Part shown: positions 36,573 through 45,313 of the stretch, in pieces | How the letters are laid out: each line of letters begins with the position of its first letter | Numbering within the stretch: the first letter of the stretch is position 1 | Assembly: GCF_034427455.1 (NCBI RefSeq) | Contig: NZ_JAXQNN010000001.1 | Coordinates: 124,001-188,000 of the forward strand | Length of the DNA stretch: 64,000 nt | Source: Jeotgalibacillus haloalkalitolerans | GTDB taxonomy: Bacteria; Bacillota; Bacilli; Bacillales; Jeotgalibacillaceae | Direction: 5' to 3' | Translations under genes and position numbers: made by a program | Notes under the pieces: generated by a model | Databases searched by the model: none | The model's input: the letters and a program-made list of their open reading frames with translations, nothing else | Told to the model about the DNA's origin: nothing

Positions 36573-37381
36573 AGCTATCAATCTGTACGATTTCATTTCG
36601 CCACCATCTGCTCTCGATTGATCATATTGCAGACTGGGCAAAAGAACATCATTTTGACGGGATTGAACTCTGGGGCGTCCATGCCAAAAACCTGGCTGAC
36701 AATCCGGCATACGGAGAAGCGTGGATAAAAGATAAAGGGCTTTATATCAGTATGATCAGTGACTACCTGCCATTAGAGCTTGATACAGACCGGATGCTTG
36801 AAGAAACAATGAAGCTTTCAAAGCTTGCCAAACGCTGGGGCACACACAAGATTCGGACGTTTGCCGGAAAGAAAGGAAGTGCAGAGACAACGTCTGAGGA
36901 GCGTGCCGACTTGGTACACGCACTCCGCACAGTCTGCTGCTACCTTGATGCAGAAGGTCAGCAGGCAATCGTTGAGACTCATCCCGGCACGCTGACAGAC
37001 AGCCTTGAGTCGACCATTCAGCTGATGGAAGAAGTCGATCATCCGGCACTAAAGGTGAACTTTGATGTACTCCACATCTGGGAATCAGGCGCCGATCCGG
37101 CAGAAGCACTTCGAAAACTTCAGCCGTACACTGCCCATTTTCATTTGAAAAACATTACGGCGAAAAAACATCTTGGTGTTTTCGCACCACATAATGTCTA
37201 TGCAGCAGCGGGTTCAAGAGAGGGTATGACGCCATTAGCTAAAGGTGCAATCGACTATGAGAGGTTTCTGCGTCTGCTCTCGCATGATGCGGAGGCATCG
37301 CTTGAGTGGTTTGGCCCGAATGTGAAAGAGGTTCTTGAGATGGATGGTGTGATGGTGCGTGAAGGGATTTTTGCGGTTTAA
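36569..37381 (+). CDS. asbF: 3-dehydroshikimate dehydratase AsbF
   Basis: A 270-residue TIM-barrel enzyme making 3,4-dihydroxybenzoate from 3-dehydroshikimate for petrobactin. Seen: FDGIELWGVHAKNL, IVETHPGTLTDS, LKVNFDVLHIWESG, TAHFHLKNI and SLEWFGPN, with His/Glu/Asp residues that bind the metal. It overlaps asbE by 4 bases and ends the operon at a strong terminator. Confidence 0.92.
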   Translation: MKLSICTISFRHHLLSIDHIADWAKEHHFDGIELWGVHAKNLADNPAYGEAWIKDKGLYISMISDYLPLELDTDRMLEETMKLSKLAKRWGTHKIRTFAGKKGSAETTSEERADLVHALRTVCCYLDAEGQQAIVETHPGTLTDSLESTIQLMEEVDHPALKVNFDVLHIWESGADPAEALRKLQPYTAHFHLKNITAKKHLGVFAPHNVYAAAGSREGMTPLAKGAIDYERFLRLLSHDAEASLEWFGPNVKEVLEMDGVMVREGIFAV

Positions 37382-37397
37382 ATGAGTGTACAGTTAA

Positions 37398-37429
37398 CCC
37401 CCGGCTGAGCGGTCAGCCGGGGGTTTTTT
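37398..37429 (+). terminator. terminator of asb operon
   Basis: CCCCCGGCTGA and TCAGCCGGGGG arms, loop GCGG, then six T. Identical stem and loop to the hairpin at 28991. Confidence 0.92.
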
Positions 37430-37434
37430 GCGAA

Positions 37435-37580
37435 TAGGTCTTTTTACATGATTCTACGAAGGTCGTGCATTTAGTTACGAACCACCCGGGTTTTTCTTTG
37501 AACATACACGTCTATTCTCCGAACAAAGCATGTCATTCTCCGAACATCGCTCAATTTTCCACGAATCCCTTCCGCTCGAT
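37435..37580 (+). repeat. 146-bp six-unit array, copy 3
   Basis: Header beginning TAGGTCTTTTTACATG, then units starting TACGAA, TACGAA, TTTGAA, TCCGAA, TCCGAA, CACGAA. Unit 2 carries CACCCGGGTTTTTC. It lies between the asb terminator and the 3' end of the convergent pilin-like operon. Confidence 0.88.
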
Positions 37581-37589
37581 AACAAAATC

Positions 37590-39155
37590 CTACTCCTCAA
37601 CCAGCACCTCCGTCTTCAAGAAGCTACCGTCTTCCGAATACTCGATCACTTCAACCTGTTCTTCGCCGCCCGGACCATCCCATTCGCCGTAGTCACTGTC
37701 GGGCGGGTTGACAGTCATATTATTTCCGTTTGTAATAAAGTTTTTGACGACAACATTTCCATTAATCGTAGTGTTACTCCCGAGTATAAAAGTGCTATTT
37801 GGGGCTATGATCAGCCTGTCGTTTGTTGCTTGGCCTCCCTTAATATCAAGACTTGAGACACCATATGCAAAAATATCACCGGTGACCTGCTTTCCGTTGG
37901 TCAACTGGAGGTCAGCTTCTTTTATATACAGGTGACCATTTAAAGGATCATTTCCGCTATATTTGAATATTTCACTCCCGGCATAGCGTATAGTGAGAAC
38001 GTCTGTATCATTATTATTGTTTATTGAGCCCTGACCGCCTGATTGAAATTCATTTAAGATAATCAATTCAAGTTTCCCGGGATTAATTAATTCAATACTT
38101 CCTTTTAAATCAAGAGTATCTACAAAGATTCTTTTGTTTTGACCCTGTAGATCTATTGTTAGGGGACGATTGTTTTTAGTGCTAATCTCTTCAAAATAAT
38201 AATCATCTTTTATCAGTTTAAGAACACCGTTTGCGCTATTTTGATCGTCATATCCGCTCTGGGGTGCAGGGAAAGAATTCTGGACAGAGGGCAGGTCAGG
38301 TGCTCTCTGAACACAATCCATTTGAACTGCATCAAGGTTAAAGTTTTCAAATACATTTCCAGTTACTTTCGAATGGGGGTCAACCTGTTGTTCAGTAAAA
38401 ACATCACCATCTATCATTGTGTTGGTACCACCATTAATATTGATGTTTCCTTTTGAATAGACGTTTCCGATAATTTTGGCTTGTCCTCCATTCAGGTTGG
38501 TAGTTCCGTCTGAATAAATCGGACCGATAAGTGTTCCATTTCCAACGTTTACATCACCCTTGGCATACACCGAAAAACAAGCCTGAAATTTCGTCGTCCC
38601 GCTATCATTAGGAATCGTTACAGATTTGGGTGTTTTATCCACATTCATCTGGATCTCCACCCGCTGCTTCAATTCCTTTGTCAGTTCAGGTGTTTTTTCT
38701 GCCGGTATAGTCCCTGCGGATGCAATTTCATAGACGAGTGGTGAGGTGCTGATCTGAGTTACTTTTGCATTTGAAAAAGGGGTAACGGACTGCTGCTCCT
38801 CATAGGTGCTTGCCGATTCAAACGTCAGCCTCTCATTAATCATGCTTTGCACACGGCTGTAAAAAACAGTTTCCAGGTCGTAGTCGATTTGTTCTTCAGG
38901 AGGAAGTGCATTATACGAACTAAGCACCTCTTTATAAGCAGCGCCGGCAAGCACATTCAGCTCTGCCCGCTTTTCAACAAGACCCGCTTCAGCAATGTAA
39001 TATGAAGACTGGTTGACCTGCTCATTGACCGTCACGCGGGTCGTATTCAGCGTAAAAGACAGGATGCTGACACCGATAATTGAAATAAATAGCACAGCGA
39101 ATATCGTCAATAGTAAAGAGTAACCGCTTTGATTATTTACATACCGTTTGATCAT
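37590..39155 (-). CDS. PilX-like protein with beta-helix repeats
   Basis: A 521-residue protein with an N-terminal pilin-like segment, NNQSGYSLLLTIFAVLFISIIGVSIL, in which the Glu of true pilins is absent, as in PilX-type proteins. From about residue 195 it has repeated GxxxxNGGxxxIxGNVYxxG motifs, like a polymer-forming or right-handed beta-helix domain. Acidic C-terminal tail. Last gene of a three-gene minus-strand operon. A surface pseudopilus role is inferred. Confidence 0.7.
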   Translation of the reverse strand: MIKRYVNNQSGYSLLLTIFAVLFISIIGVSILSFTLNTTRVTVNEQVNQSSYYIAEAGLVEKRAELNVLAGAAYKEVLSSYNALPPEEQIDYDLETVFYSRVQSMINERLTFESASTYEEQQSVTPFSNAKVTQISTSPLVYEIASAGTIPAEKTPELTKELKQRVEIQMNVDKTPKSVTIPNDSGTTKFQACFSVYAKGDVNVGNGTLIGPIYSDGTTNLNGGQAKIIGNVYSKGNININGGTNTMIDGDVFTEQQVDPHSKVTGNVFENFNLDAVQMDCVQRAPDLPSVQNSFPAPQSGYDDQNSANGVLKLIKDDYYFEEISTKNNRPLTIDLQGQNKRIFVDTLDLKGSIELINPGKLELIILNEFQSGGQGSINNNNDTDVLTIRYAGSEIFKYSGNDPLNGHLYIKEADLQLTNGKQVTGDIFAYGVSSLDIKGGQATNDRLIIAPNSTFILGSNTTINGNVVVKNFITNGNNMTVNPPDSDYGEWDGPGGEEQVEVIEYSEDGSFLKTEVLVEE

Positions 39156-39580
39156 AAGTCAGTTCCTTTCCTAAGGACGATTTGCGTCTCCCATTTCTTT
39201 GCAGAAGTGTCTGTGATTAAAACGTTTAATGTGTCTCCATCAAGGTCTGGGGTGAAATCAGCAACTTTATTTAAAATGGAACGGCCATTTCTCAGCAGCT
39301 CCTGTGTGCCATCATCAAATGAATAAATAATCGGTTCCCCATCCGTTTGAATAATTAATGAGGCAGTCTGCACCTCGATATCTTTTGGATGCTGACGGAT
39401 ATCGGTTGTAATCGACTGGAGCGCAAATGTCACTTTACGTGTGCTGAGACTTTCTTCCTGCTGTTGATCAGCACTGCTGTCAGCCTGTGTGACAATTCCG
39501 ATCGCAAATACAGAAATGAGAGAAATCAGCGCCAGCACTGCAAGCAATTCAGTCAGCGTAAACCCGCGTTCATTCCCCAT
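39152..39580 (-). CDS. type IV pilin-like protein
   Basis: A 142-residue prepilin. The N-terminus MGNERG is followed by the prepilin-peptidase site and FTLTELLAVLALISLISVFA, with Glu at position 5 of the mature form. ATG at 39580 is chosen since GGAGGA lies 9 bases before; an ATG at 39601 would include that site. It overlaps the upstream gene by 11 bases and the downstream by 4. Confidence 0.82.
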   Translation of the reverse strand: MGNERGFTLTELLAVLALISLISVFAIGIVTQADSSADQQQEESLSTRKVTFALQSITTDIRQHPKDIEVQTASLIIQTDGEPIIYSFDDGTQELLRNGRSILNKVADFTPDLDGDTLNVLITDTSAKKWETQIVLRKGTDL

Positions 39581-40040
39581 CAGCAGATTTCCTCCATTCA
39601 ATCAGACCTTCTATTTTCGTAAAAGGATCTCCCTGTTCGGAAGGTGAACTCACTTCCACCACAGCCTTTGTCAGCACTTCGGTCAGATCCGTAAAGGTCT
39701 CATCGTCTGATATGTAAGGGGAAAGGGTGACTTCCACACGTGATCCCCCTTCAGTTTTAGAAAAAATCTTCTCATCAGGCAAAGACTGTTCAAGCAACAG
39801 GTCATAAGGGTCAGTGGTTAGCGCTGTTTCGATCTCATCAAAGCGATACTGCTGACCGGCCTCATACAAATCCTCCATCTGACGCTGTGCAACAAAGGTA
39901 TGATCCACCACTTCCTCAGACACCTCATTGGACCTGGCAGAAGTCAGAAACAAATTCATAAACACCATCGCCAAAAGCACCACAATCACAACAGATGCAA
40001 GCACCTCGACTAACGTTACACCCCGCTCGTTCGTTACCAT
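39570..40040 (-). CDS. type IV pilin-like protein
   Basis: A 156-residue prepilin, first gene of the operon. MVTNERG precedes VTLVEVLASVVIVVLLAMVF, again with Glu-5, the processing site being after Gly-7. The remainder resembles a minor pseudopilin head. No prepilin peptidase or assembly ATPase lies in this window, so these would have to be encoded elsewhere. Confidence 0.82.
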   Translation of the reverse strand: MVTNERGVTLVEVLASVVIVVLLAMVFMNLFLTSARSNEVSEEVVDHTFVAQRQMEDLYEAGQQYRFDEIETALTTDPYDLLLEQSLPDEKIFSKTEGGSRVEVTLSPYISDDETFTDLTEVLTKAVVEVSSPSEQGDPFTKIEGLIEWRKSADGE

Positions 40041-40174
40041 ATATACACCCCTGTCAGGATTAATCGATCGGTTAAAATAGTACTATGTGTCTATCATAGC
40101 ACAGGAGCAGCGGAGACGAGTGCAGTGAGGCGTTTTTGGCATGATTTTAAAAAAGAACAGTCAACTGGGCCGCT

Positions 40175-40618
40175 CTAACAATGCTCATCATCCTGTAAAT
40201 TAAGCTTAAAAGCCAGCTCATCCAGCATTTTTTTATAAACGTTATATTCCTCCGCGCTCAACCCCAGCACTTCATTGATTTTCGCCGGAATGTCTTTTGC
40301 TTTAAGTTCAAGCTGGCGTCCGCTTTCAGTTAATCTGATCACAAGCTGCCGTTCATCATCAGGGTTCCGGGTTTTCTCGATATATCCTGTATGAATCAGT
40401 TTATTAACTAAAGGGGTAAGCGTACCTGAATCCAGCTGCAGCCGTTCACCGATGGATTTTAGCGTGACGACATCCTTTTCCCAGAGAACCAGCATGACGA
40501 GGTATTGCGGATAAGTCAGGTTCAGCGGCGCTAAAAACGGCCGGTAGCGCTTAATAATTTCTTTGGAAATCGCATAAAAGGGGAAGCATAGCTGATTAGA
40601 TAATGTTAAAGGATTCAT
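40175..40618 (-). CDS. ohrR: organic-peroxide sensing repressor OhrR
   Basis: A 147-residue MarR-family protein. Cys-11 in NQLCFPFYAISKE is the peroxide-sensing residue of OhrR; LTYPQYLVMLVLWE, LDSGTLTPLVNKL and DDERQLVIRLTESG follow. Oxidation of Cys releases it from its operator. The ATG at 40618 has AGGAGGAGA upstream. Divergent to ohrA. Confidence 0.93.
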   Translation of the reverse strand: MNPLTLSNQLCFPFYAISKEIIKRYRPFLAPLNLTYPQYLVMLVLWEKDVVTLKSIGERLQLDSGTLTPLVNKLIHTGYIEKTRNPDDERQLVIRLTESGRQLELKAKDIPAKINEVLGLSAEEYNVYKKMLDELAFKLNLQDDEHC

Positions 40619-40654
40619 AAAAATCTCCTCCTGAGAATCATATTGTTTGCAAAA

Positions 40655-40697
40655 ATATTTAAGTTGTATAAAATTAAATTGTACACAACTTAAATAT
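40655..40697. promoter_or_regulatory. OhrR operator between ohrR and ohrA
   Basis: Perfect 13-base arms ATATTTAAGTTGT and ACAACTTAAATAT flank an A/T-rich 17-base centre. Position between the two divergent genes fits control of both. Confidence 0.82.
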
Positions 40698-40723
40698 ACC
40701 ACATTTAACAGGAGGAATCATTC

Positions 40724-41140
40724 ATGAAAAAGCTATTTACATCAACAGCAACAGCAGTAGGCGGACGTGAAGGACGCGTCACAGCAGAAAGCGGCTCATT
40801 CGATCTTGGACTTGCAATGCCAATGCCAGGCGCAGACACTGCAGGCAAAAGTAACCCTGAAGAGCTATTCGCAGCAGGCTATGCAGCATGCTTCGACTCA
40901 GCCATGAACATCGTTGCGATGCAAAAAGGCATTAAGCATGACGGTTCTGAAATCAAAGCAGACGTATCACTGAACAAAGGTGACGCAGGCTACGCGCTGT
41001 CAGTAGAAATGGACGTACTGATCAAAGGTGTGGATGAAGAAACAGCACGTCAACTGGTAGAAGAAGGACACCAGGTATGCCCTTATTCGAATGCAACGCG
41101 CGGAAATATTGATGTGAGTTTTAATGTGCGAGTAGCATAA
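40724..41140 (+). CDS. ohrA: organic hydroperoxide resistance peroxidase
   Basis: A 138-residue OsmC/Ohr-family thiol peroxidase that reduces organic hydroperoxides. The two redox Cys are Cys-56 in YAACFDSAM and Cys-119 in HQVCPYSNATRGN. The ATG follows AGGAGG. Confidence 0.93.
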   Translation: MKKLFTSTATAVGGREGRVTAESGSFDLGLAMPMPGADTAGKSNPEELFAAGYAACFDSAMNIVAMQKGIKHDGSEIKADVSLNKGDAGYALSVEMDVLIKGVDEETARQLVEEGHQVCPYSNATRGNIDVSFNVRVA

Positions 41141-41143
41141 AAA

Positions 41144-41179
41144 GTGATACAGGGGGACGGAGGTTACTGTATCACTTTT
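41144..41179 (+). terminator. REP-derived terminator after ohrA
   Basis: GTGATACAG and CTGTATCAC arms with GGGGACGGAGG in the loop, then TTTTA. A second, weaker part (ACACCGTCCCCGTTGTGCC) lies at 41203-41224. It is a member of the REP-like family seen at 44955, 50888 and 29183. Confidence 0.75.
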
Positions 41180-41231
41180 AGAATCATTCTAAATTTGAAC
41201 CATTTAACACCGTCCCCGTTGTGCCGCTTGA

Positions 41232-41267
41232 AACCCCCTATCCGATTAACCGGCCAGGGGGTTTTTT
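41232..41267 (+). terminator. second hairpin before array copy 4
   Basis: AACCCCCT pairs with AGGGGGTT and runs into T6. Confidence 0.75.
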
Positions 41268-41281
41268 ATCTGTTTAATGTA

Positions 41282-41427
41282 TAGGTCTAATTACACGATT
41301 CCACGAAGATTAGCTGTTAAGCTGCGAACCACCCGGGTTTTTCTCCGAACATCGCGTACTATTCTCTGAACCTCTCAGGTTATTCTCCGAACACCGCCTA
41401 TTAACCTCTGAACCCTCCCAGTATGCT
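41282..41427 (+). repeat. 146-bp six-unit array, copy 4
   Basis: Header TAGGTCTAATTACACGATTC, then units starting CACGAA, TGCGAA, TCCGAA, TCTGAA, TCCGAA, TCTGAA; unit 2 has CACCCGGGTTTTTC. Here the next gene (nadB) is in the same direction, so the array need not lie between convergent genes. Confidence 0.88.
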
Positions 41428-41475
41428 CTCCAAACCATCCACCACCCCACCTGTCAAAAACCTCTTGTATTTAAC

Positions 41476-41522
41476 TTTTAGATATGTAAATATATTTACA
41501 TGACATGTGTAAAGACACTTGT
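41476..41522. promoter_or_regulatory. nadB upstream palindromes, possible NiaR operator
   Basis: A perfect 18-bp palindrome ATGTAAATATATTTACAT (41484-41501) is followed by ACATGTGTAAAGACACTTGT (41503-41522), which has ACAxGTGT/ACACxTGT symmetry. NAD genes of Bacillus are controlled by the niacin-sensing NiaR/YrxA; the second site looks like such an operator. The first is part of a 23-base block also found at 18675-18697. Confidence 0.45.
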
Positions 41523-41542
41523 TAAAAATGGAGGTCTGCATC

Positions 41543-43105
41543 ATGGATATAGCAGATGTACTGATTGTCGGGAGCGGTGTTGCAGCGCTTCAGCTGGCGG
41601 CAGAATTAAGCACGGAGCACAATGTGAAAATACTCACAAAATTCGGGGTCAAACACAGTAATTCTTCTTTGGCGCAGGGCGGGATTGCTGCAGCCATTGG
41701 AACTGGTGACAAGTCAGCATATCACGTGACTGACACACTTGAAGCTGGCAGATTCCATAATGATGAGTGCACCGTACGTGCGATTGTGCAGGAAGGACCG
41801 GGGTTAATACACCCTTTCTCAGGTATTTTTGATCGGGATCAGGATGGACGTTTGCAGCTTGGGCTGGAGGGTGCGCACAGCAGGCACCGGATTGTCCATA
41901 GCGGCGGTGATGCGACCGGAAAGAATTTAGTAGCGCACCTGCTGAGTCAAATGAACCCGAATGTCACAGTGGAAGAAAACATGTTCAGCTATGAGCTGCT
42001 GATGAATCAGGACAAAAGCCGGTGTATCGGGGTTAAAGCAAAGGATTCGCATGACAGTGTGCGTGAGTTTTACGGACGGCATATTGTGCTTGCGACAGGC
42101 GGGTGCGGGCAGCTGTATTCTTTTACCTCCAACGCGGAGACGGCTACTGGTGACGGGATCGCGATGGCTTACCTGGCCGGCGCTGAAGTGGCAGATATGG
42201 AATTTATTCAGTTTCACCCGACACTTTTACATATAAATGGCGTAACAAAAGGACTGATCTCAGAAGCGGTGCGGGGAGAAGGGGCTGTTCTTGTAAATGA
42301 AGATGGTTTGCCAGTAATGAAAGGTGTTCATCCGTTAGGGGATCTGGCGCCGCGTCATATAGTCTCGCAGACCATTTTTCAATGGATTGAAAAGGGTCAG
42401 CAGGTATATCTGGATATCAGCGGTATCAGTCACTTCAGTGAGCGTTTTCCATCTATTTCAGCAATGTGTGAGCTAAATGGAGTTCAAATTTCAGCAGGCA
42501 GAATCCCGGTCGCACCAGGCAGTCATTTTTTAATGGGTGGGATCAAAACGGACTTAACCGGACGCACCTCAATTGATGGTTTGTATGCAATCGGGGAAGT
42601 TGCATGCACCGGCTTCCACGGTGCCAATCGCCTGGCGAGTAATTCACTGCTTGAAGGATTGTATCAGGGGAAACGTCTTGCGCAGTGGATCAGTGCAAAT
42701 CCGGGGCCAGTTCCGCAGCAGGAAAGGTTAGAAATCGATCAGACCGTGAGAAAAGCACCGCTTCCGGAGACCCGGCTGTTAAAAGAGCGCATGATGAAGC
42801 GCGTTGGGATCGTCCGTTCAAAAAGGCTGCTGGAAGAGCAAAAAGACTGGCTTAATCAGTTCAGGTTAAAGGAAATCAGCGGGCTCGATGACTATTCAAT
42901 CAGGGAACTGACAACCATTTTGATGGGTGTAACAGCAGAGCTGATTACAGAAGCGGCATTGAGCCATACTGAGAGCAGGGGCGGTCATTTCAGAAGTGAC
43001 TTTCCATTGGAGAATCCGCAGTGGACCGGGACAACTCTGATTCAAAAGTACAAAGGGGAAAAGGGGTACATAAATGAATACATTAAAGCTTCGCTCGTGC
43101 ATTGA
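41543..43105 (+). CDS. nadB: L-aspartate oxidase
   Basis: FAD enzyme that oxidises aspartate to iminoaspartate, the first step of NAD synthesis. Of 520 residues; N-terminal FAD motif VGSGVAALQLAAEL, SLAQGGIAAAIG, TGGCGQLYSFTSN, EFIQFHPTLL and GEVACTGFHGANRLASNSLLEG. ATG at 41543 follows ATGGAGGTC. It overlaps nadC by 32 bases. Confidence 0.95.
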   Translation: MDIADVLIVGSGVAALQLAAELSTEHNVKILTKFGVKHSNSSLAQGGIAAAIGTGDKSAYHVTDTLEAGRFHNDECTVRAIVQEGPGLIHPFSGIFDRDQDGRLQLGLEGAHSRHRIVHSGGDATGKNLVAHLLSQMNPNVTVEENMFSYELLMNQDKSRCIGVKAKDSHDSVREFYGRHIVLATGGCGQLYSFTSNAETATGDGIAMAYLAGAEVADMEFIQFHPTLLHINGVTKGLISEAVRGEGAVLVNEDGLPVMKGVHPLGDLAPRHIVSQTIFQWIEKGQQVYLDISGISHFSERFPSISAMCELNGVQISAGRIPVAPGSHFLMGGIKTDLTGRTSIDGLYAIGEVACTGFHGANRLASNSLLEGLYQGKRLAQWISANPGPVPQQERLEIDQTVRKAPLPETRLLKERMMKRVGIVRSKRLLEEQKDWLNQFRLKEISGLDDYSIRELTTILMGVTAELITEAALSHTESRGGHFRSDFPLENPQWTGTTLIQKYKGEKGYINEYIKASLVH

Positions 43106-43946
43106 GCAGTTTTTGATTGAGGATATTGGTGAGCAGGATCTCACGACAGATTTGATTTTTACAGATGACACAAAAGGTGAAATTGTTTTTTTAGCAAAAG
43201 AACGGGGCGTTTTCTGCGGGCAGGACATCATTCGGACGGGTTTCCCGCTTTTAGATTCAGATGTTGAGGTCAGTCTTTTTGTAAAAGACGGGGAATCAAT
43301 TGAAGCAGGTCAGCAGCTTGGTGTGGTTTCAGGACAGATTTCCGCGTTGCTGAAAGGGGAAAGAGTTGTGCTGAATCTTGTGCAGCGAATGAGCGGCATT
43401 GCGACATTGACGCGAAAAGCAGTGGAGACGCTTGGGAATGCAGATACAAAGATCTGTGACACGAGAAAAACAACGCCCGGACTGCGGATGCTTGAGAAAT
43501 ACGCGGTACGATGCGGGGGCGGCTATAACCACAGATACGGGCTGTATGACGGTGTCATGATCAAGGATAACCATATCTCATTTGCCGGCTCAATCACGCA
43601 GGCAGTGGAGATGGTTCTTGCACGGGCCGGCCATATGGTGAAAATTGAAGTGGAGACTGAAACAGCGGAGCAGGTGGCAGAAGCAGTTGAAGCAGGCGCA
43701 GATGTGATTATGTTTGATAATCGTACGCCTGAAGAAATGATCCAGCTGAAAAAACTCGTGCCTGACCACATCATTACGGAAGCGTCCGGCGGCATTACAC
43801 TTGCTAACCTCGCAGATTACAGAGACTGCGGCGTCGATTATATTTCACTCGGCTTTCTGACTCATTCCTATAAAGCGCTTGATATCAGTGTAAAGGTATC
43901 AGCTACTGAGGTTCATCATTTATCAAAGAGAGGAACATTGATATGA
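43074..43946 (+). CDS. nadC: nicotinate-nucleotide pyrophosphorylase (carboxylating)
   Basis: Turns quinolinate and PRPP into nicotinate mononucleotide with loss of CO2. The 290-residue protein has LNLVQRMSGIATLT, DTRKTTPGLRMLEKYAVRCGGGYNHR, GVMIKDNHI and EASGGITLANLADYRDCGVDYISLG in their usual places. ATG follows AAAGGGGTA. Confidence 0.95.
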   Translation: MNTLKLRSCIEQFLIEDIGEQDLTTDLIFTDDTKGEIVFLAKERGVFCGQDIIRTGFPLLDSDVEVSLFVKDGESIEAGQQLGVVSGQISALLKGERVVLNLVQRMSGIATLTRKAVETLGNADTKICDTRKTTPGLRMLEKYAVRCGGGYNHRYGLYDGVMIKDNHISFAGSITQAVEMVLARAGHMVKIEVETETAEQVAEAVEAGADVIMFDNRTPEEMIQLKKLVPDHIITEASGGITLANLADYRDCGVDYISLGFLTHSYKALDISVKVSATEVHHLSKRGTLI

Positions 43947-44902
43947 CAACAACTGAAACGAAAAGCCGTCTGATTGAAGAGATTCAAATGTGGAAAGAAA
44001 AGCGCAATGCGATCATCCTTGCCCACAACTACGAGATTCCTGAGGTCCAGGATATCGCGGACGTACTTGGCGATTCGCTGATGCTTGCACGTGCTGCAGC
44101 TGAAACGACTGCTGATGTCATCGTCTTTTGCGGTGTTCACTTTATGGCTGAAACGGCTGCAGTCCTGAATCCTGAAAAAACAGTGCTGCTGCCTGACCTT
44201 AAAGCAGGCTGTTCACTCGCTGATTCCATCACAGCAGATCAGCTGCGCGAGTGGAAGGCTGAGCACCCGGAAGCGGTTGTAGTTGCGTATGTAAACACAA
44301 CAGCAGAAGTCAAAGCGCTAAGTGACTATTGCTGCACGTCATCAAATGCAGTAGATATCGTCAATTCAATCCCGGCAGATCAGGAAATTCTCTTTTTACC
44401 GGATATGTTTCTAGGTTCATTTGTTCAAAAAGAAACAGGCCGTGACAATATGCAGATCTGGATGGGCGAATGCCACGTTCATGCGGGTATCCAGCCTGAC
44501 CAGGTTGATGAAGTAATGGCAAAGCACCCGGAGGCTGACCTGTTGGTACATCCCGAATGCGGTTGTTCAACCTCAAGCATGTACCTGATGTCAGAAGGCG
44601 TCCTGCCAAAAGAAAAAACGCATATTCTCTCAACAGGCAATATGCTGAAGCACTCCAAAAATGCCGATGCATCAGAATTTGTGATCGCCACAGAAGTCGG
44701 CATCATTCACCAGATGCAAAAGCAGAACCCTGATAAACGCTTTATCGCCGCAAACGACCAGGCGATCTGTCCATTTATGAAAATGATCACGCTTGAAAAA
44801 GTACTGGACGCATTAAAAGAAAATAAGCATGTGATTACAGTGGAAAAAGATATAGCAGATCAGGCAAAGCTTTCGATTGAGCGGATGATTTCGATCGGTT
44901 AG
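43943..44902 (+). CDS. nadA: quinolinate synthase
   Basis: [4Fe-4S] enzyme joining iminoaspartate and dihydroxyacetone phosphate into quinolinate. 319 residues: AHNYEIPEVQDIADVLGDSL, then Cys-90 (LKAGCSLAD), Cys-177 (GECHVHAG) and Cys-276 (QAICPFMK), which sit where cluster ligands are in the family, plus HPECGCS. It overlaps nadC by 4 bases; the three genes form the de novo pathway unit. Confidence 0.94.
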   Translation: MTTTETKSRLIEEIQMWKEKRNAIILAHNYEIPEVQDIADVLGDSLMLARAAAETTADVIVFCGVHFMAETAAVLNPEKTVLLPDLKAGCSLADSITADQLREWKAEHPEAVVVAYVNTTAEVKALSDYCCTSSNAVDIVNSIPADQEILFLPDMFLGSFVQKETGRDNMQIWMGECHVHAGIQPDQVDEVMAKHPEADLLVHPECGCSTSSMYLMSEGVLPKEKTHILSTGNMLKHSKNADASEFVIATEVGIIHQMQKQNPDKRFIAANDQAICPFMKMITLEKVLDALKENKHVITVEKDIADQAKLSIERMISIG

Positions 44903-44921
44903 GCTGCAGGATAAGCGTTGG

Positions 44922-44950
44922 ACCCCGGCCGGGTGATTGGCCGGGGTTTA
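44922..44950 (+). terminator. terminator after nadA
   Basis: ACCCCGGCC and GGCCGGGGT arms with a short T tail. Confidence 0.7.
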
Positions 44951-44954
44951 TGAT

Positions 44955-45037
44955 GTGATACAGGGGGACGGAGGTGATTGTATCATAAAGGAATATATTC
45001 CCTATTTGATACAGCAACCTCCGTCCCCCTGTATCAC
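44955..45037. repeat. complete REP pair (83-bp inverted repeat)
   Basis: Perfect 21-bp arms beginning GTGATACAGGGGGACGG and ending CCGTCCCCCTGTATCAC, around a 41-bp centre. It is the fullest copy of this family in the window. No ORF; a substrate for a REP-associated transposase is a fair guess. Confidence 0.88.
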
Positions 45038-45059
45038 GATGGCAAGCCAGCTGATGGCA

Positions 45060-45205
45060 TAGGTCAAATGACACTTTTTCCGGAACGTTACCTGATTAGT
45101 CATGAACCTTCGACATTTTGTTCTGAAGATCGTATGTTATTTCATGAACACCAGTGGTAATCTCCGGAACATTACCTGAAATTTCATGAATCACCCCCTT
45201 AACAA
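45060..45205 (+). repeat. 146-bp six-unit array, copy 5
   Basis: Header starting TAGGTCAAATGACACTT, units starting CCGGAA, CATGAA, TCTGAA, CATGAA, CCGGAA, CATGAA. It belongs to the TGAA/GGAA subtype and lies between the REP pair and the glpP leader. Confidence 0.88.
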
Positions 45206-45313
45206 AACCTTTTCAATTTCCTCACATCCCCTTCAAACTTCCTTAACATTCCAGCTGTAACATCATAGCTGTGAAAGACAAGTGAATAGCAGTCCGGTAT
45301 GACTTGATGAGAA

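Noticed and set aside
41282-41427. Coding heptad repeat (21 bases = 7 codons)
   Set aside because: Stop codons break the frame in several of the seven copies and no start with a ribosome binding site is conserved.
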